DNA of 64,000 nucleotides from Solirubrobacter sp963848475. Lineage in GTDB: Bacteria > Actinomycetota > Thermoleophilia > Solirubrobacterales > Solirubrobacteraceae. Below are positions 52,066 to 60,285 of this stretch, one piece after another; the stretch's first letter is position 1, and the number at the start of each line of letters is the position of its first letter. Where the stretch lies: contig CAWKDW010000014.1 of NCBI GenBank assembly GCA_963848475.1, positions 186,001 through 250,000 on the forward strand, given 5' to 3'. Both the position numbers and the translations under genes were made by a program. The notes below the pieces were generated by a model that saw only the letters and a list, made by a program, of their open reading frames with translations, was not told where the DNA came from and searched no databases.

Positions 52066-53510
52066 GCGACCTGAGCTGGCCCCTGCAACGCGCCGCGCAG
52101 CTGTTCGCCGGCGAGGTCGCGGTGGTCTCGGGCGAGCGCTCCGTGACGTACGGGGAGCTCGAGCGCAGGGTGGGGGCACTCGGCGGGCTCGCGGCGCAAC
52201 GCGTCGGCTTCCTCGGCGCGAACTCGCTCGCGCACATGGAATGCTGGCTCGGCCTGCCGGCCCATGGCAAGGTCCTCGTGGACCTCAACTTCCGGCTCTC
52301 GGTCGAGGAGCTTGCGTTCATGGTCCACGACGCGGAGCTCGACGTGCTGATCGTCGACTCCGAGCGGCGCGAGGTCGGCGAGCAGCTCGGTGTGCCGTTG
52401 CTCGAGGACTACGAGGCGCTGATCGCTGGGCCGGTCCACCCGTACCCGGGCCTGGGCGAGGAGACGCTCGCCGCGATTTCCTACACCGGCGGCACGACTG
52501 GCACGCCGAAGGGCGTCATGCTCAGCCACCGCAACCTGCTCGCCAACGCGCTGCACAACCTCGCGGTCACCGGCCACGCGCGCGAGGACCGCTGGCTGCA
52601 CGTCTGCCCGATGTTCCACGTGGCCGGCACCTCGAACGTCTTCGCGTGCACGTGGGCCGGCGCGCGCCAGGTGATCCTCCCCCGCTTCGAGGCCGCCGCC
52701 GTCCTGGCCACGATCGAGCGCGAGCGCATCACCCACACGGTCTTCGTGCCGACGATGCTCGCGATGCTGCTCGAGCACGCCGACGACGCAGACATGAGCA
52801 GCGTGCGCCACCTCCAGTATGCGGCGTCGCCGATCTCCCCAGACCTGCAGCGGCGCGTCCTCGAATGGCTCCCCGAGTGCGACATCGTGCAGTTCTACGG
52901 CATGACCGAGGCCGCGCCGACGGTGACCCGCCTGTCTGGCCGCGACCACCGCGAGCGCCCCGACCGACTTGCCTCCATGGGCGCCGTCATCCCAGGTGTG
53001 CAGGCCGAAGTGCGCGCACCGCGCGGCGAGGTCGGTGAACTGTGGGTCCGCGGCCCCAACGTCATGCTCGGCTACTGGAAGCGGCCGGATGCGACCGCGG
53101 AGGCGCTCCTCGACGGCTGGTATCGCACCGGGGACCTCGCCCGCGAGGATCACGACGGCTACTTCTCCATGGTCGACCGCGCCAAGGACATGATCATCAC
53201 CGGCGCGGAGAACGTGTACTCCGTCGAAGTCGAGGCCGTATTGTCAGAGCACCCCGCGGTGGACGAGGTCGCCGTCTTCGGCATTCCCGACGAGCGCTGG
53301 GGCGAAGCCGTCCACGCCGTCGTGGTGCCACGAGCCGACGTGACAGTCGAGGAACTGATCGCGCACTGCCGCGCTTCGCTCGGTGGGTTCAAGGTCCCGC
53401 GCGACATCGAACTGCGCAACCAGCCGCTGCCGAAATCCGGTGCGGGAAAGCTCCTGAAGAACCGCCTCCGGGAGCCGTACTGGGCCGAGCGCGGGCGCAG
53501 GGTCGGCTGA
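52062..53510 (+). CDS. AMP-forming acyl-CoA synthetase
   Basis: A 482-residue adenylate-forming ligase. The P-loop is ISYTGGTTGTPKGVMLSHRN, then VCPMFHVAG, the adenine motif QFYGMTEAAPTV, GWYRTGDLAREDHDGYFSMV, KDMIITGAENVYSVEVE, and the catalytic Lys near the end in PKSGAGKLLKNRLRE. It activates the imported acid to its CoA ester. Slightly shorter than typical family members. The last gene of the overlapping operon. Confidence 0.9.
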   Translation: MSDLSWPLQRAAQLFAGEVAVVSGERSVTYGELERRVGALGGLAAQRVGFLGANSLAHMECWLGLPAHGKVLVDLNFRLSVEELAFMVHDAELDVLIVDSERREVGEQLGVPLLEDYEALIAGPVHPYPGLGEETLAAISYTGGTTGTPKGVMLSHRNLLANALHNLAVTGHAREDRWLHVCPMFHVAGTSNVFACTWAGARQVILPRFEAAAVLATIERERITHTVFVPTMLAMLLEHADDADMSSVRHLQYAASPISPDLQRRVLEWLPECDIVQFYGMTEAAPTVTRLSGRDHRERPDRLASMGAVIPGVQAEVRAPRGEVGELWVRGPNVMLGYWKRPDATAEALLDGWYRTGDLAREDHDGYFSMVDRAKDMIITGAENVYSVEVEAVLSEHPAVDEVAVFGIPDERWGEAVHAVVVPRADVTVEELIAHCRASLGGFKVPRDIELRNQPLPKSGAGKLLKNRLREPYWAERGRRVG

Positions 53511-53624
53511 CGGTCAGCGGCGGTCGCTGGATGCCCGTGCCGGCGGGCTCGATCTGTGAAGAGCATCCCCCGCGCCAAGAGCGCACGCAAAACCACCCAA
53601 CGGCCGACGTACTGATGGAATGGC

Positions 53625-54344
53625 ATGACCATGCCGCCGGACACGCACAGCTATCCCCCTCCCGGAGTCGAGCACCCGTTCGTCGAGCTCGACTTCCAGC
53701 GCCTGCCCGAGAGTGAGATGATCGAGCGCGGGCGGGCGTTCTACGAGACGCTGGATCGGCGCCGCAGCGTGCGCGAGTTCAGCGCCGACCCCGTGCCGCG
53801 TGAGCTGATCGACCTCGCGATCAAGACGGCTTCGACGGCGCCGTCGGGCGCTCACCAGCAGCCGTGGACGTTCGTGGTGGTGGGCGACGCCGAGACGAAG
53901 GCACAGATCCGCGCGGCCGCCGAGGAGGAGGAGCGTCGAGGCTATGAAGGCGGGCGGATGCCGGACGAGTGGCTGCAGGCGCTGGCGCCGCTGGGCACCA
54001 ATGCGGACAAGCCGTTTCTCGACGTCGTCCCGTGGATCGTGGTCGCCTTCGAGCAGATCCACGGCTTCAACGAGGACGGAAGCGTCCGCAAGCACTACTA
54101 CGCCAAGCAGAGCATGGGCATCGCCTGCGGGATGCTGATCAGCGCGCTGCACGTGATGGGACTGGCGACGCTGACGCACACTCCGAGCCCGATGAACTTC
54201 CTGACCAAGCTGCTCGGGCGCCCCTCCAACGAGCGGCCGTTCGTGATGCTGCCGATCGGCTATCCGGCCGACGGCTGCCTCGTTCCCCAACTCCGGCGCA
54301 AGTCCCTCGACGAGGTCAGCGCCCTTCCGCCGGGAGCGTCATAG
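53625..54344 (+). CDS. Nitroreductase-family flavoprotein
   Basis: 239 residues. FMN-binding elements are RRRSVREFSADPVPRELIDL near residue 46, TASTAPSGAHQQPWTFVVVG, and GIACGMLISALHVMGLATLT then HTPSPM. The N-terminal extension and the GAHQQPW segment place it with the iodotyrosine-deiodinase-like and BluB-like branch. ATG 53625 or 53631 may be used. It lies 114 bases after the CoA ligase gene on the same strand and may belong to the same pathway. Confidence 0.85.
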   Translation: MTMPPDTHSYPPPGVEHPFVELDFQRLPESEMIERGRAFYETLDRRRSVREFSADPVPRELIDLAIKTASTAPSGAHQQPWTFVVVGDAETKAQIRAAAEEEERRGYEGGRMPDEWLQALAPLGTNADKPFLDVVPWIVVAFEQIHGFNEDGSVRKHYYAKQSMGIACGMLISALHVMGLATLTHTPSPMNFLTKLLGRPSNERPFVMLPIGYPADGCLVPQLRRKSLDEVSALPPGAS

Positions 54345-54348
54345 GGCG

Positions 54349-54981
54349 CTAGCGATGACCCCAGTCAGCTTCGTCGTCGGTGTTGGAGGGCGCGAGCCCG
54401 AGCGTCTCGCGCGCCGTGGACACGCCGAGTCCCGTGACCGTGCGATTGGCGTACTGGAAGTAGGCGATCACCTGGTTGGCCTCCAGGATCTCACCGTCGT
54501 CGAGGCCGAGTTCGCGTAGCGGCTCCAGGTCCCCGGGCACCAGCTCGCCGGGACGCAACGTGAGCTTGTGGGCGTAGCGCAGCAACTCGCGCTCGCGGGC
54601 CGCGAAGTCGGTCTCCCAGCTGTCCGCGAGCAGGGTGCGGCGGATGGCTGCGGCCCGGTCATCGTCGGCCAGCAGGCGACGCAGCCCTTCGAAGTGGTGC
54701 TCCCGGCAGTACTCGCATCCGTTCCAGCTGCTGACGAACACGCCGAGCAGCTCGAGCGTCTCGCCGCCGAGCGTGTTCCCGCTGTGATGGAGCACCGCCT
54801 TGTACAGGCTCAGGTGGCCGGTCAGGGTGTGCGGCCGCAGCGAGTGAACCTGAAGGATGTTGTCGACCTGGCCGGTCGGCCCGGCGATCTGGCGATAGGT
54901 CCTCGCGAGCCGTCCGTCGGCCTCGTCGGGTCCGATCGTGTCGATCCAGCTCGTGGCGGAAGGGAACGGAGGTTCGGTCAT
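54349..54981 (-). CDS. AhpD-like / carboxymuconolactone-decarboxylase-family protein
   Basis: 210 residues of the peroxidase-related alkylhydroperoxidase type. The redox motif is CEYC followed by REHH (SSWNGCEYCREHHFEGLRRL). LSLYKAVLHHSGNTLG and LGLDDGEILEANQVIAYFQY then ANR are typical family segments. It probably reduces peroxides through the CxxC pair. It lies convergent to the nitroreductase gene with a four-base gap. Confidence 0.85.
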   Translation of the reverse strand: MTEPPFPSATSWIDTIGPDEADGRLARTYRQIAGPTGQVDNILQVHSLRPHTLTGHLSLYKAVLHHSGNTLGGETLELLGVFVSSWNGCEYCREHHFEGLRRLLADDDRAAAIRRTLLADSWETDFAARERELLRYAHKLTLRPGELVPGDLEPLRELGLDDGEILEANQVIAYFQYANRTVTGLGVSTARETLGLAPSNTDDEADWGHR

Positions 54982-55078
54982 GGCGCTGCCGGGAGCCTAC
55001 GGGCTCGGCGGATGCTCGGACCTACGCCACGGAAAGGCCCGCTTGACCGACGGCGCCCGGCGTGGGACCTTCGATCAC

Positions 55079-55541
55079 ATGGAAGCGACGCATCGCACGC
55101 TCGTCGTCGCCAACCTGACGGCGCAGACGCCGATCCTGCTGCAGGAGATCGACCGACGCGCGCAGGCGCGCCCGACCGCGTTCACGCTGCTGGTTCCTGA
55201 GATCTCCCGCGGACCGGCCGACTGGACGGTCGAGGAAGGCGTGAACGGCGATACGTAAGGCCGCTCGTGGGCCGACCCGCGTGCGGGAGGCACAGGTCGA
55301 AGGCATTCGCGGCAGCGGGGATGCGTTCGAGTCGGTCAAGCAGGCGCTCGAGGCGGGCAGCTTCCACGACGTGCTGATCTCGACGCTGCCCAAGCTCAGC
55401 TCGCAGTGGCTGAAGAAGGATCTCCCGAGGCGGGTCGAGGTGCTCGGGGTGCCGGTCATGGTTCTCACACCGCCCGAGCCGTCGCGCGACCGGGTGATGC
55501 GCTTCCTGCTGCCCTCGCGCCCCGACGGACGGGACGGCTGA
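55079..55541 (+). CDS. Universal-stress-like actinobacterial protein (one +1 frameshift)
   Basis: Restored length 153 residues. It opens MEATHRTLVVANLTAQTPIL, followed by TAFTLLVPEISRGPADWTVE, and after the shift GDAFESVKQALEAGSFHDVL, ISTLPKLSSQWLKKDLPRRV and LGVPVMVLTP. This is the pattern of a short alpha/beta protein common in Thermoleophilia, resembling the USP fold. Deleting a G near 55247 turns a premature stop into VNAIRKAARGPTRVREAQ. No ATP-binding GxxG of true USPs is clear. Function unknown. Confidence 0.72.
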
Positions 55542-55638
55542 GTCAGGCTCCGCGGATCTCCGCGAGGGACCGTCGCCAGCTGTCGTCAGCTCGGTCATCG
55601 CCCCATTGTCTGTGCCCGCGCCGCTGTAGCCTCCCGCC

Positions 55639-56004
55639 ATGGGTCTGACAGAAGGCATCCAACGCACCGACGAGTTTCGCGTCGAGGGCGAGCTGCTGAC
55701 CGACGTCGACGGGACGCTGCCGCTGCCGGTGCTCTCGACGCCCGGGATGATCTCGATGATGGAGCTGGCCGCGACCGCGCTCGTACGCGACTCGCTGGCG
55801 TACGGGCAGGCGACGGTCGGCTTCGAGGTCTGCATCAAACATGTGGGCGGCGCGCTCGAGGGCGCGACGTGCACCGTGACCGCGCGCCTGCGCGAGGTGA
55901 TCGACGGGCGCAAGCTGCGCTTCGACGTCGAGGTGCGAGAGGGCGAGCGCACGATCGGCGTCGGCACGCACGAACGGCGGGTCATCTCCGTAACCGGTGA
56001 ATAA
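55639..56004 (+). CDS. Hotdog-fold thioesterase (FlK-like)
   Basis: A 121-residue single hotdog domain. The helix region STPGMISMMELAATALV and the strand segments ATVGFEVCIKHVGGALEGAT and RFDVEVREGERTIGVGTHER match the fluoroacetyl-CoA thioesterase-like group, which hydrolyses acyl-CoA esters. It may recycle CoA for the catabolic operon 2 kb upstream, but there is no transcriptional link. Confidence 0.8.
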   Translation: MGLTEGIQRTDEFRVEGELLTDVDGTLPLPVLSTPGMISMMELAATALVRDSLAYGQATVGFEVCIKHVGGALEGATCTVTARLREVIDGRKLRFDVEVREGERTIGVGTHERRVISVTGE

Positions 56005-56085
56005 GGCCGTTTAGGACCTCATTCGCGGCTGATACGCCCTGGCTGCGGACTGATCGGGTCCGTAAGCGGGCGTAGACTGCCGCAT

Positions 56086-56667
56086 ATGGAGTCGCTCGGG
56101 GAGGTGATGCGCCGCCGCTGCCGAGCCCTCGCGATCACGCAGTCGACGCTGGCCGAGCGCGCCGGCGTCCACGTTCGCCAGATCCGCCGCTACGAGAGCG
56201 GCGAGCAACAGCCGGTGCTGGCGGTCGCGGTCCGCCTGGCGGCGGCGCTCGACGTGACGCTCGACGAACTCGCCGGCGTCGCGGCCGCGGCGATCTCCGT
56301 GGACGGGGACTGGTGGGCGGCGCGGCAGGTGCAGATCGACGGCAACGCCGTCACCGTGGCGCTGCCGGTCCGGCTCACCCAGCACGGGCCGACGATCGAG
56401 CTCGAGGGCCTGGAAGCGGGACGCGGCGGCGCCTGGCGCGGCGAGCTGCGCCTATGGAGCGGACCGACGCTCACCGGCTGGTACTCCGGTGCCACCGGCG
56501 ACGTCCGCTCCCGGGGCACGATGCTGCTCCTGCTGCGCGAGGACGAAAGGGTCGCCGAAGGCCGCTGGGTCGGCGTTTCGGCCGGTGGCGAGATCGTCAG
56601 CGGCCGTGCGGCCCTGGCCCGCACCCGCGAGGAGGCGCAATCGGCGATCGCCGCGTTCGACGCCTAG
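56086..56667 (+). CDS. XRE-family DNA-binding protein
   Basis: A 193-residue protein with an N-terminal Cro/C1-type helix-turn-helix (LAITQSTLAERAGVHVRQIR, then RYESGEQQPVLAVAVRLAAA) covering residues 1-62. A beta-rich C-terminal domain follows (WAARQVQIDGNAVTVALPV; WRGELRLWSGPTLTGWYSG). The second domain probably senses a ligand; none is known. Monocistronic, with a start close to a TAGACTG-rich upstream region. Confidence 0.8.
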   Translation: MESLGEVMRRRCRALAITQSTLAERAGVHVRQIRRYESGEQQPVLAVAVRLAAALDVTLDELAGVAAAAISVDGDWWAARQVQIDGNAVTVALPVRLTQHGPTIELEGLEAGRGGAWRGELRLWSGPTLTGWYSGATGDVRSRGTMLLLLREDERVAEGRWVGVSAGGEIVSGRAALARTREEAQSAIAAFDA

Positions 56668-56776
56668 GCGCTGATTCCTTTCACCACTGCTTGAAGTTTT
56701 TCCAACAACGGTCGATGTGCCTGGAAACCACTCACTTCGACCGGAATGGATCTGGTCACGAAAGGCAGGGAACGCC

Positions 56777-57421
56777 GTGTCCAGCATCGATCCTTCCAAG
56801 TCGGTCCCCCGCTCGCGCCGCCGGCTCGCCGCTTGGCTCGCGTTCGGCGCCGCCGGGCTCGCCACGGGCGCCGTGTGGGCGACCGGGTTCGCCTCGGTCT
56901 CGGGTGCCAACGGCACCACCGCCGGCTCGCCGGCGCTCACGAAGACGGCGCCCACCACCGGGACGTCGGCGCTTGCGAGCACGACGACCTCCGTCACGCC
57001 GCTCGCCTTCGACTGGCAGGGCCGTTGGGGCTCGATCGCCGCCGACACGGTGATGTTCAAGGTCGACCTCAGTGGCGCGGCCTTCGCCGGCAAGACCTAC
57101 AACGTCGCGCTGCTGCTCACCAACACGTCCGTGCTGACGGGCTGGGCTTCGATGCAGCTCGAAGTCGAGCGCGTCGACGTGGCCGCCAGCGGCAGCTGCA
57201 CCGCCGGCGACCTCGATGGGACCAACAATCCGCAGCTCCTCAACTTCGACGACGAGGACGCCGGCGTGTACTGGAACGCTCTGGCGGGCGACGCGGTCTA
57301 CTGCGTCGGCGTCGCCTCGAGCCCCGGCGACGACGTCGGGGGCACGTTCCTGCGCAGCGCGCAGGACACGCCGCCGACCGCCTTCCCGACGTTCGTCACG
57401 ACGGTCGACCGCGCTTCGTAG
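56777..57421 (+). CDS. Exported protein with SipW/TasA-type signal, probable substrate of the next gene
   Basis: 214 residues from GTG 56777, preceded by AGGCAGGGA. A basic N-terminus and a hydrophobic signal (LAAWLAFGAAGLATGAVWAT) are followed by FASVSGANGTTAG, then a beta-sandwich-like domain (TVMFKVDLSGAAFAGKTYNV then ALLLTNTS; two Cys in GSCTAGD and VYCVGVA). The arrangement resembles SipW-dependent TasA/camelysin proteins that form matrix fibres, and a SipW-like peptidase gene follows 42 bases later. It is not a clear TasA orthologue. Confidence 0.68.
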   Translation: MSSIDPSKSVPRSRRRLAAWLAFGAAGLATGAVWATGFASVSGANGTTAGSPALTKTAPTTGTSALASTTTSVTPLAFDWQGRWGSIAADTVMFKVDLSGAAFAGKTYNVALLLTNTSVLTGWASMQLEVERVDVAASGSCTAGDLDGTNNPQLLNFDDEDAGVYWNALAGDAVYCVGVASSPGDDVGGTFLRSAQDTPPTAFPTFVTTVDRAS

Positions 57422-57463
57422 CCGATCCCGGCGGGGCGGCCCTTAGTCCGCCCCGCCCCCGCC

Positions 57464-58390
57464 ATGCTGCTGACCAGCTACCTCGCCGACCCCGCCATCC
57501 GGCTCGCGGGCGCCCGCTCTGCCGCGCCCCGGTGGCACGCGGAAGCGCCGGCGCGGGCGGTCGTGGTGCCGGGCCGGCACCCGCTGCCGTGGAGACGGGC
57601 GGCGCTGGTCGCGATCGCCTTGGTCGCGGTCTGCACGCTCGGCGTTCTCCGCACCTGGCCGCCACTGGCCACCGTGATGTCGGGGAGCATGGCCCCGACG
57701 ATCAACACCGGCGACATGGTGCTGCTCAAGAAGCTCGACGGTCCGGCGCGGATCGGTGACGTCGTCACGGTCTCCGTCCCGGCCGACGCCCGCAACCGCT
57801 TCGGCTATCCGCCGGTCGTCATCCACCGGATCGTCCGGATCGACGCCCGCGGTGCCGTGACGACCAAGGGCGACGCCTATGAGAAGGAGGACCCGTTCAC
57901 GGTCCCCAGCTCCGCGCTCAGCACCAAGGTCGTCGCGACCGTGCCTGCGGCCGGCCGTGTCTTCGCCTTCCTCGGCAGCACGCTCGGCCTGCTGTGGCTC
58001 GCCGGCGGTGCGCTGCTGTTCGTCGGCATGCCGCTGCTGGATCGCTACCGGGACACGCAACGGCGCAGCCTGGATGAGCGCGAGGATCTGCAGCAGGCGG
58101 TGGAGAGCGCCACGCAGCAGTTGCGCGTCGTCACCGCCGCGTTCAGCGCGCAGCTCGAACTGCTGCCGGCACAGATCGAGCGGGCCGTCGCGGCCGCGCT
58201 CGCGGCCGGCGCGCCGCCGCCACCGCCTCCGCCGCCACCACCGCCGGTTCCGCGACCGGCGCCGCGCCTGATCGCCGCCTCGGCCTGGAAGCCGCCGACG
58301 CCGGACCTGATGGCCGTGCTGCGAGCGCCGGCCCGCGCCACGAGCGGAATCTTCAGCACCCCGGCCGACTTCGCCGAACTCATCGTTTAG
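57464..58390 (+). CDS. SipW-type (S26B) signal peptidase I with proline-rich tail
   Basis: A 308-residue membrane protease. Helix 1 is ALVAIALVAVCTLGVL, catalytic Ser is in VMSGSMAPTINTGDMVLLKK, and VVIHRIVRI supplies a His where bacterial SPases have Lys, as in the SipW/eukaryotic branch; TKGDAYEKED completes the site. Helix 2 (AFLGSTLGLLWLAGGALLFV) is followed by a coiled-coil-like segment, eleven prolines in a row and a C-terminal tail of about 60 residues, an unusual extension. Probably processes the adjacent exported protein. Confidence 0.87.
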   Translation: MLLTSYLADPAIRLAGARSAAPRWHAEAPARAVVVPGRHPLPWRRAALVAIALVAVCTLGVLRTWPPLATVMSGSMAPTINTGDMVLLKKLDGPARIGDVVTVSVPADARNRFGYPPVVIHRIVRIDARGAVTTKGDAYEKEDPFTVPSSALSTKVVATVPAAGRVFAFLGSTLGLLWLAGGALLFVGMPLLDRYRDTQRRSLDEREDLQQAVESATQQLRVVTAAFSAQLELLPAQIERAVAAALAAGAPPPPPPPPPPPVPRPAPRLIAASAWKPPTPDLMAVLRAPARATSGIFSTPADFAELIV

Positions 58391-58436
58391 TCAGAGAAGC
58401 GTGCGGATCGGCACGAACCGCGCTACGATCCGCCCC

Positions 58437-58733
58437 ATGGAACCGAACCGGTTCGACGATGTCGAGACCCGGATCGTCGAGGAACCCGTCGAGCCGCCGA
58501 AGCCGCGGCGCACCCTGCGGGCAGGTCCCGCCGCGCTCGCCGTGACCGCGGCGCTGGCATTGACGGGCTCGCTGGCGGCAGGCGCATCGGCGCTGACGAG
58601 CACCGCCCAGGCCCCGACGCGCGCGGCGGACCAGTCGTGGCACGCGTTCAAGCAGGGCCATCGGTCGGGCAAGCGGCACGGGCTCTGCAACAAGGGCGAA
58701 GGCCGCCGCAGCTCGTCGTCCATCAGCTACTAA
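58437..58733 (+). CDS. Small single-span membrane or exported protein
   Basis: 98 residues from ATG 58437 (MEPNRFDDVETRIVEEPVEP). One hydrophobic segment (PAALAVTAALALTGSLAAGA) is followed by a short Ser/Lys/Arg-rich external part (HAFKQGHRSGKRHGLCNKGE). It may be another exported substrate of the signal peptidase encoded 46 bases upstream. No family recognised. Confidence 0.6.
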   Translation: MEPNRFDDVETRIVEEPVEPPKPRRTLRAGPAALAVTAALALTGSLAAGASALTSTAQAPTRAADQSWHAFKQGHRSGKRHGLCNKGEGRRSSSSISY

Positions 58734-58837
58734 GCGGCCCCGGTTCACTCGATCCCCCCGATGCACCTTTTCGGTGCGTTCCGGGTAGCCCGTGCGGCGA
58801 ACACGATTCGGGGCACGATGCCCCGGAAGGGGGATCG

Positions 58838-59695
58838 ATGCATAGAACACCTTCGCGCACGCGGGGACTGGTCGGCGCGACATTGGTCGGCGGGCTGCTG
58901 CTGGTGGCAGCGCCGGCCGGCGCGATGCCGCCGCCGTGCGATGTCGTGGGCAACCCTTGTCCCACGGGCGCGAAAGAGGCCCAGGGGACGGTCGACGTCG
59001 CCGCGGGCCAGACGCTCGGCGTGCGCCCCAAGCCGCGCCAGAACGCCAAGCAGATCCGCCAGCTCAAGGACGGCGCGAAGGTCGTCATCGTCTGCCAGAC
59101 GCTGGGCTCCCGGGTCTCCGGGACCTTCGGCACCTCGAAGCTCTGGGACAAGCTCAAGAAGGGCGGGTTCGTCAGCGACGCCTACGTCAGCACCGGCAGC
59201 GACGGCCGGGTCGCGCCTGACTGCCCGCGCTCGTCGACCCCGCACCCGACGCCCCACCCCACGGAGACGGGTGGAGGCCGGCCGCGCAGCGTCGTGTTGA
59301 AGAACGACTACCCCTACCCGAACGCGTCACCGAAGACGGCCGAGAAGTGGGGCTTCTACCACCGCGAGTGCACGAGCTTCGTCGCCTACCGCCTGAACCG
59401 GCTGAAGAAGTTCAGCTTCTCCAACCGGATGCAGGGCGGCCACTTCGGCGACGCGGGCAACTGGGACGACAATGCCCGCGCGCTCGGCTTCAAGGTCAAC
59501 AACACCCCGACCGTCGGCTCCGTGATGGTCCGCGACAGCGGCACCTGGGGTCACGTCGCGATCGTGGCCAAGGTGACCAAGAAGCGCTTCCTGATCGAGG
59601 AGTACAACCACGACGTCGACCATGGCTACGGCCAGCGCTGGATCTCACGCGCACCCAACGCTGACTGGGACCATTTCATCCACTTCCGCCAGTAG
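58838..59695 (+). CDS. Secreted CHAP-domain amidase-like protein
   Basis: 285 residues from ATG 58838 with GGAAGGGGG upstream. Signal peptide (LVGGLLLVAAPAGA), an SH3-like domain (about residues 45-125: VDVAAGQTLGVRPKPRQ), a Thr/Pro/His linker (SSTPHPTPHPTETGGG) and a CHAP domain with catalytic Cys in YHRECTSFVAYRLN and His in DSGTWGHVAIVAKV. CHAP enzymes cut peptidoglycan cross-bridges or stem peptides. Likely a wall hydrolase. Confidence 0.88.
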   Translation: MHRTPSRTRGLVGATLVGGLLLVAAPAGAMPPPCDVVGNPCPTGAKEAQGTVDVAAGQTLGVRPKPRQNAKQIRQLKDGAKVVIVCQTLGSRVSGTFGTSKLWDKLKKGGFVSDAYVSTGSDGRVAPDCPRSSTPHPTPHPTETGGGRPRSVVLKNDYPYPNASPKTAEKWGFYHRECTSFVAYRLNRLKKFSFSNRMQGGHFGDAGNWDDNARALGFKVNNTPTVGSVMVRDSGTWGHVAIVAKVTKKRFLIEEYNHDVDHGYGQRWISRAPNADWDHFIHFRQ

Positions 59696-59697
59696 GC

Positions 59698-59792
59698 GTC
59701 ACGGCGTCGGTGGCCCCGATGTGCTGGCGGAACGTGATCGCGACCGCGGCATTGGACACCGGCCCGGTCCAGCCGATGAACAACTGGCCGAA
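59698..59792 (-). pseudogene. Fragment of a secreted surface-protein gene
   Basis: The minus strand reads FGQLFIGWTGPVSNAAVAIT then FRQHIGATDAVT. This resembles the conserved end region of actinobacterial secreted beta-sandwich proteins (GPVSN...ITFRQxIGATDxLRTGxYSKT), but it stops short of the usual LRTG-YSKTLTF part and no start precedes it. It is squeezed between the CHAP gene and the cNMP-binding gene and is probably a remnant. Confidence 0.35.
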
Positions 59793-59794
59793 GG

Positions 59795-60262
59795 TCAGCC
59801 GCTGCGGAGGTCCGCGATGACCTCGGAGGCCATGCGCAGGCGCAGCGCGAGGATTCGCGCCAGATCGCGGAGCATCGCGTGTGCCAGCGCGGGCTCATGT
59901 TCGAGCAGGCTGTCGAAGGCCGACGTGTCGAGGCGCACGACCTCGACGTCCGTGACCGCATCGAGCGTCGCCGACCGGGGCCGGCCGTCGAAGAACGCCA
60001 ACTCGCCGAGCACCGACGGCGCGTCGATCGTCTTGAACGCGCCCTCGTCGCGCGGCAGCCGCACGCCCACGGTGCCCTCGGTCAGCAGGTAGAGCGCGCG
60101 ATCCTGCTCACCGGCCTGCACGAGCGCCAGACCGGCGCCGATCTCGCGCACCTCGGCGTGGGAGAAGATCGTCGCCCAGTCCATCGCCGTGGCCTCGGGC
60201 AGGAACAGCAGATCGGCCGAGTCCTCATGGGCCTCTTCGGCGAAGACGATGAACGGGCCCAT
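59795..60262 (-). CDS. Cyclic-nucleotide-binding-domain protein without HTH
   Basis: 155 residues from ATG 60262. A single cNMP-binding domain: IFSHAEVREIGAGLALVQAG, YLLTEGTVGVRL, VLGELAFFDGRPRSATLDAV (phosphate-binding cassette, with Arg in RPRSAT) and VVRLDTSAFDSLLE. There is no CRP-type DNA-binding domain, so it is not a transcription factor; it may be a stand-alone sensor. It starts 23 bases after the upstream gene on the same strand. Confidence 0.8.
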   Translation of the reverse strand: MGPFIVFAEEAHEDSADLLFLPEATAMDWATIFSHAEVREIGAGLALVQAGEQDRALYLLTEGTVGVRLPRDEGAFKTIDAPSVLGELAFFDGRPRSATLDAVTDVEVVRLDTSAFDSLLEHEPALAHAMLRDLARILALRLRMASEVIADLRSG

Positions 60263-60285
60263 GTGCACGGCCTCAACGTACAGGG

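Noticed and set aside
1030..55250. Programmed +1 ribosomal frameshifting as the cause of the ten shifts
   Set aside because: The sites share no slippery sequence or common structure, two genes would need two shifts each, and homologues do not use frameshifting.
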